Shown piece by piece: positions 61,000 through 64,000 of a stretch of 64,000 nt of DNA; position 1 is the stretch's first letter, and the number at the start of each line of letters is the position of its first letter. A program made the position numbers and the translations under genes. The notes under the pieces are model-generated. The model saw only the letters and a list, made by a program, of their open reading frames with translations. It did no database searches and was not told where the DNA came from. The stretch comes from Hericium rajendrae (taxonomy: Eukaryota > Basidiomycota > Agaricomycetes > Russulales > Hericiaceae), in NCBI GenBank assembly GCA_033439255.1, contig CM065885.1:186001-250000 (forward strand), in the 5' to 3' direction.

Positions 61000-63564
61000 A
61001 TGACCGTGTCTAGCCTGCTGTACGACTATCGATATCGTAGCCTTCGACCTGCCTTTGAGACCTTGTCTGTTTGGGAGCATGTCGCCTGGGTCGAGAAAGT
61101 AACAAAAATGCAGGAAGAGCGGCGTCTGAATAGCGCTGCACGACGTCAGTACCATATTGCAGCGGAGCGTGTTTGTTTTCGTAGTAAGGACCACCTGCAG
61201 TTTCTTACGCACGTTAGTCGCCTTCGAACTCTACCCGTTGTGCCAGTTTATCTTGGACCTGCAATTCCGCGTGCTGATCGCAACGAAGAACAATTCGCAC
61301 GGTACTGTCGGACAATGCTTATTTTATTTAAGCCATGGCGAACGCTCGATGATCTAAAAACTCCTAGTCAGTCATGGATTGAAGCATTTAGACAGCATAC
61401 CTTCACGCCACAAGCCTGTCGAATTATTAACAACATGCATATTGAACAAGAGTGCCGTGACGCTCGTGATGACCATGAGCAAGCTCGTCGGAAAGGAGAA
61501 GCTGAAAGTTTATTAGCTGGGGATAATGATGGATATCGTAGAACCGAACCTGCAGATGATATCATCGATCCAGAATTGATACCTGAAGCAGACATTTCGT
61601 CGGTATATCTGGCAGGAAATGAACCTACCGATACATTACTGATGGATAGACAGGCAACACGGAGCGCTCGGCAAGAAGCACAGATACAGGAAAATTTGCG
61701 AACGCTGGAGAAAGTGGGATTATTTAATGCTGAAGATTCGGCGGGGATAAAACACATACCATCCTACGAGCCAGCCCCTCTGTCTGTATCTACAGAGGAC
61801 ATGTCAGAACATCAACGGCGTATGGATTACTTGAAAAAGCATAAGCGTCCCTCGCCTCGACAGGACAATCCACATGCAGATGGTGATGTGGGTTATGTGC
61901 CGCCTCGACCACCTGCCGTATCCGTTTCGTCAATTGCGAACGAAACAGGACCATATTCGGAAACCTCATCGCACGAAGGAAGGCAAGACCTTACGCCGCA
62001 CGAGATATTGGAGGCCATTCTGACAGAAAGAAATATCAGAGGAAATCTCGAACAGGAAAAGGCAGTGTGCATTATTGCTGAACACTACATACGAAAAGAT
62101 AAAAACCAATTGCTGATGCACATTTCGGGAATCGGTGGAACAGGCAAAACACACGTCGTCAAAGCCGTAGTGGAGTTCTTCCGGCGATGTTCTAGTATTG
62201 ATCAACTTATGTTGTCCGCCCCAACCGGCATTGCAGCTGTTCTCATCGGCGGTTACACAGTCCATGCACTCGGGTATTTGCCTGTTTATCAAAATAAAAA
62301 TAAGACTGAAGAGTTAGCACAGATATGGAAAACCGTTAAGTACCTGGTGGTGGATGAGGTGTCAATGGTGTCGCCTAACATGCTGTTCGATTTGTCGGAG
62401 CGCATTAAGGAAGGTAAGCGTGCGCGAGGCGGCACCAGCGACGCACCATTCGCGGGAGTAAATATGATCTTTACCGGTGATTTCGGCCAACTGAAGCCTG
62501 TATTAGCGACATCTCTGCTGTCTCATAAGTGGACTACTCAGCTGGAAACAAATCAGGCACAAAACATGAAAGGTCAAAAGGAGCTTCTTGGTATCAGTCT
62601 TTGGCGTCAGGTGAAACCAGTTGTCGAGTTGACTAAAAATTGGCGTCAGAGTTGCGACCCTACTTACGCTGCAATCGTCAATCGCGTTCGCATAGGTAAA
62701 GCAACAAATCACTCACGATCGACTGGTCGATCCGACTACGACATCTTATCTCGTCGCACTCTAAACTTGCTTAAATCTCGAGATCCCCGTGCCATCGATG
62801 ACTTTCGAGACGCCCCGATCATTGTAGGCACAAGGAAGTTACGAGATGCTTTGAATCAAAGATTAACGTCAGCTAAGGCTGAGCAGTTGAATAAGCCATT
62901 AAAAACGTACGTCGCTCGTGACAAACAACACGGCAGATATCTCAAAGGTGAAACTGCCAGCCGTGTTCGTTCGCTCCGACCCGCTCTTACAGAAGAGTCT
63001 TACGGGCATCTCCCATTATTCATAGGCATGCGCGTGATGATAACGGATAACACAGACGTCCTTCACGGCATTGCCAACGGCGCGGAAGGTTATGTGGAGC
63101 ATATTGTTCCTGCACGAGACTGCGAAGGTGAAGAGTATGCTGCATGTGCATATGTGAGGGTTCCTGGCTCCGGATTCAAAATAGATGGATTAGATGCTGA
63201 CCTCGTCCCAGTATTTCCATCCACGACCGGCTTTAAATACCGTACGAGCGACCAGTCCATCCATCACATTACCAGGCAACAACTGCCGCTCGTTCCCGCT
63301 TACGCTTACACTGACTATAAGAGCCAAGGGCGATCGTTGACAAAGGCTATTGTCGACCTCACTGACTGTGGCTCTTTGCAAAGCGCATATGTCATGCTAT
63401 CCCGCGTGCGAACCCTCAATGGTCTCGCTATTCTCCGCTGGTTTCCTCCCAGTAAGATAGATCAGGGATTAACACATGAATTTCGCAACGAGTTCGAACG
63501 ACTGGCTCACCTCCGAGATGCGACAACCGTGTGGTACAATACTGAACACCCTTCAACCACTTGA
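61000..63564 (+). CDS. Helitron PIF1-like helicase part, 854 codons
   Basis: Follows the retroelement and is open to a TGA stop. The first third is Helitron-specific linker (YDYRYRSLRP; LFKPWRTLDDL, seen here as ILFKPWRTLDDLK). The last two thirds are a 5'-3' superfamily 1B helicase of the PIF1 family with all main motifs visible. The ATG at 61,000 is formed partly from target-site sequence, so it is an internal Met of the original gene, not a true start. Confidence 0.85.
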   Translation: MTVSSLLYDYRYRSLRPAFETLSVWEHVAWVEKVTKMQEERRLNSAARRQYHIAAERVCFRSKDHLQFLTHVSRLRTLPVVPVYLGPAIPRADRNEEQFARYCRTMLILFKPWRTLDDLKTPSQSWIEAFRQHTFTPQACRIINNMHIEQECRDARDDHEQARRKGEAESLLAGDNDGYRRTEPADDIIDPELIPEADISSVYLAGNEPTDTLLMDRQATRSARQEAQIQENLRTLEKVGLFNAEDSAGIKHIPSYEPAPLSVSTEDMSEHQRRMDYLKKHKRPSPRQDNPHADGDVGYVPPRPPAVSVSSIANETGPYSETSSHEGRQDLTPHEILEAILTERNIRGNLEQEKAVCIIAEHYIRKDKNQLLMHISGIGGTGKTHVVKAVVEFFRRCSSIDQLMLSAPTGIAAVLIGGYTVHALGYLPVYQNKNKTEELAQIWKTVKYLVVDEVSMVSPNMLFDLSERIKEGKRARGGTSDAPFAGVNMIFTGDFGQLKPVLATSLLSHKWTTQLETNQAQNMKGQKELLGISLWRQVKPVVELTKNWRQSCDPTYAAIVNRVRIGKATNHSRSTGRSDYDILSRRTLNLLKSRDPRAIDDFRDAPIIVGTRKLRDALNQRLTSAKAEQLNKPLKTYVARDKQHGRYLKGETASRVRSLRPALTEESYGHLPLFIGMRVMITDNTDVLHGIANGAEGYVEHIVPARDCEGEEYAACAYVRVPGSGFKIDGLDADLVPVFPSTTGFKYRTSDQSIHHITRQQLPLVPAYAYTDYKSQGRSLTKAIVDLTDCGSLQSAYVMLSRVRTLNGLAILRWFPPSKIDQGLTHEFRNEFERLAHLRDATTVWYNTEHPSTT

Positions 63565-63869
63565 ACGTGTCACATAGGTCAGTAACAGAGTGGTTCGGCT
63601 TTCAGAAACTGCAAGGGTGACCGTTCGAGGTCAGATTGAGTAAACGTGACCGACCTTGACAGACGGGCGTCAATCTCAATTACCAATCCCCTCTTCCTCC
63701 TTTCATCCATACCACCCTCCATCCCCTCCGACACCACCGCGGCATCCGTCCTATTCGTCGTTCCTTCGAATGATTCGGCAAACATTCAATCTGCTTCACC
63801 GACGCATAATAGTGAGTGCTGTACTGCCGCCTTTTGCCCACAGTCCTGATGCCTGTCGGACTGGTATCA
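63565..63869. other. Right flank of the Helitron
   Basis: The right end of the Helitron should lie here. Two small inverted repeats are seen (TGACC-loop-GGTCA near 63,619 and TTGAC-loop-GTCAA near 63,656), but neither is followed by a clear CTRR end. Confidence 0.35.
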
Positions 63870-64000
63870 TTCAAACAGGCCCATTTTCACTCGCGAGAAG
63901 ATATGCGACGTCAAGGCGAACATCCCGGCTGTCCCCAGCGGGGCGCCGAGCGGGCCGAAGGTGCGCGAGTGGGGCAAGCCCCAGGCGGGCGCTCCGCCGA
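63870..64000 (+). CDS. Possible exon of a gene cut off by the window edge
   Basis: After an AAACAG acceptor-like site at about 63,880, a strongly GC-third-position frame (REKICDVKANIPAVPSGAP and on) runs to the end. It may belong to a host gene beyond the window, or to sequence carried by the Helitron. Product not recognised. Confidence 0.3.

Larger units (their letters stand above)
51172..63564 (+). mobile_element. Helitron: Rep/helicase gene, interrupted by an LTR element
   Basis: Rolling-circle DNA transposon. Leading exons at 51172-51214, 51260-51430 and 51490-51591 join by introns of 45, 59 and 198 bases to a long exon from 51,790. The Rep part has a DUF6570-like region, then the Helitron_like_N domain (FPHLDPFGLGGFN; FLTINPADVHHKL). 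The HUH site is HCHMLIWL near 54,080. The two catalytic tyrosines are in YYVTDYITK near 54,645. The PIF1-type helicase part (61,000-63,564) has Walker A GIGGTGKTH near 62,130, Walker B LVVDEVSMVS near 62,345, GDFGQLKP and a C-terminal YKSQGRSLTKA. A retroelement sits between the two parts. Apart from it and one copy of its 5-base target duplication, the frame is the same on both sides. No stop was seen, so the element looks recently active. Terminal hairpin and CTRR end not located. Confidence 0.9.

Noticed and set aside
63600-63680. Small hairpins as the Helitron 3' end
   Set aside because: Stems are only five pairs and no CTRR end follows at the usual distance.

Overview
The window is nuclear DNA of a filamentous basidiomycete, most likely an Agaricomycete (mushroom or wood-decay class). 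Nearly every gene is cut by very short spliceosomal introns (about 45-65 bases, GT..AG). Coding exons are GC-rich at third codon positions. The protein families are those expanded in this class: TPR-CHAT proteins, fungal AAA ATPases with an N-terminal DUF7025-like region, HNH and MYND proteins, F-box genes, HMG-box and Cys-rich regulators, a plant-type O-methyltransferase and a Helitron. No rRNA gene, tRNA gene, CRISPR array or bacterial operon was recognised.

Layout. 0-2 kb: short purine-rich and GC-rich repeats, no gene. 2-5.7 kb (+): TPR-CHAT gene, copy 1. 5.8-6.9 kb (-): F-box pseudogene. 7.6-8.9 kb (-): HNH protein. 10.1-11.7 kb (+): gene of unknown family, copy 1. 12.3-12.8 kb (+): alkyltransferase-like (ATL) DNA-lesion binding protein, assembled from four exons. 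13.5-15.4 kb (+): O-methyltransferase, 11 exons. 16.3-18.8 kb (-) and 19.9-22.3 kb (+): divergent pair of membrane-anchored AAA ATPases. 22.4-26.0 kb (-): TPR-CHAT copy 2, ending 85 bases from AAA-B. 27.6-30.5 kb (-): tandem pair of an unknown family. 31.4-33.6 kb (-): MYND protein. 34.2-35.7 kb (-): secreted Cys-rich protein. 37.2-37.8 kb: possible P-loop relic. 39.1-40.1 kb (-): six-cysteine zinc-cluster-like regulator. 41.0-42.6 kb (-): HMG-box factor. 44.2-45.5 kb (-): alpha/beta hydrolase. 45.9-48.7 kb (-): Rsp5/NEDD4-type ubiquitin ligase. 49.4-50.8 kb (-): decayed copy 2 of the 10-kb gene. 51.2-63.6 kb (+): Helitron Rep-helicase gene, split by a Ty1/copia retrotransposon at 55.2-61.0 kb. 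The last 130 bases look like a cut-off exon.

The window is rich in paralogues. There are four duplicated pairs, three of them in opposite orientation: CHAT, AAA, and the unknown family at 10 and 50 kb. The fourth is the tandem unknown pair. In each inverted pair at least one member is damaged. CHAT-1, AAA-A and unknown copy 1 each lack exactly one base by exon-length arithmetic. AAA-B is open but carries His-Ala where the Walker B Asp-Glu should be. The housekeeping-like genes (Rsp5, ATL, O-methyltransferase, HNH, hydrolase) show no frame damage where the splice model was followed through.

The most suggestive arrangement is the compact AAA-A / AAA-B / CHAT-2 block: two tail-anchored AAA proteins fired from one intergenic region, followed tail-to-tail by a caspase-like CHAT protein. 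That they work together is inference only.
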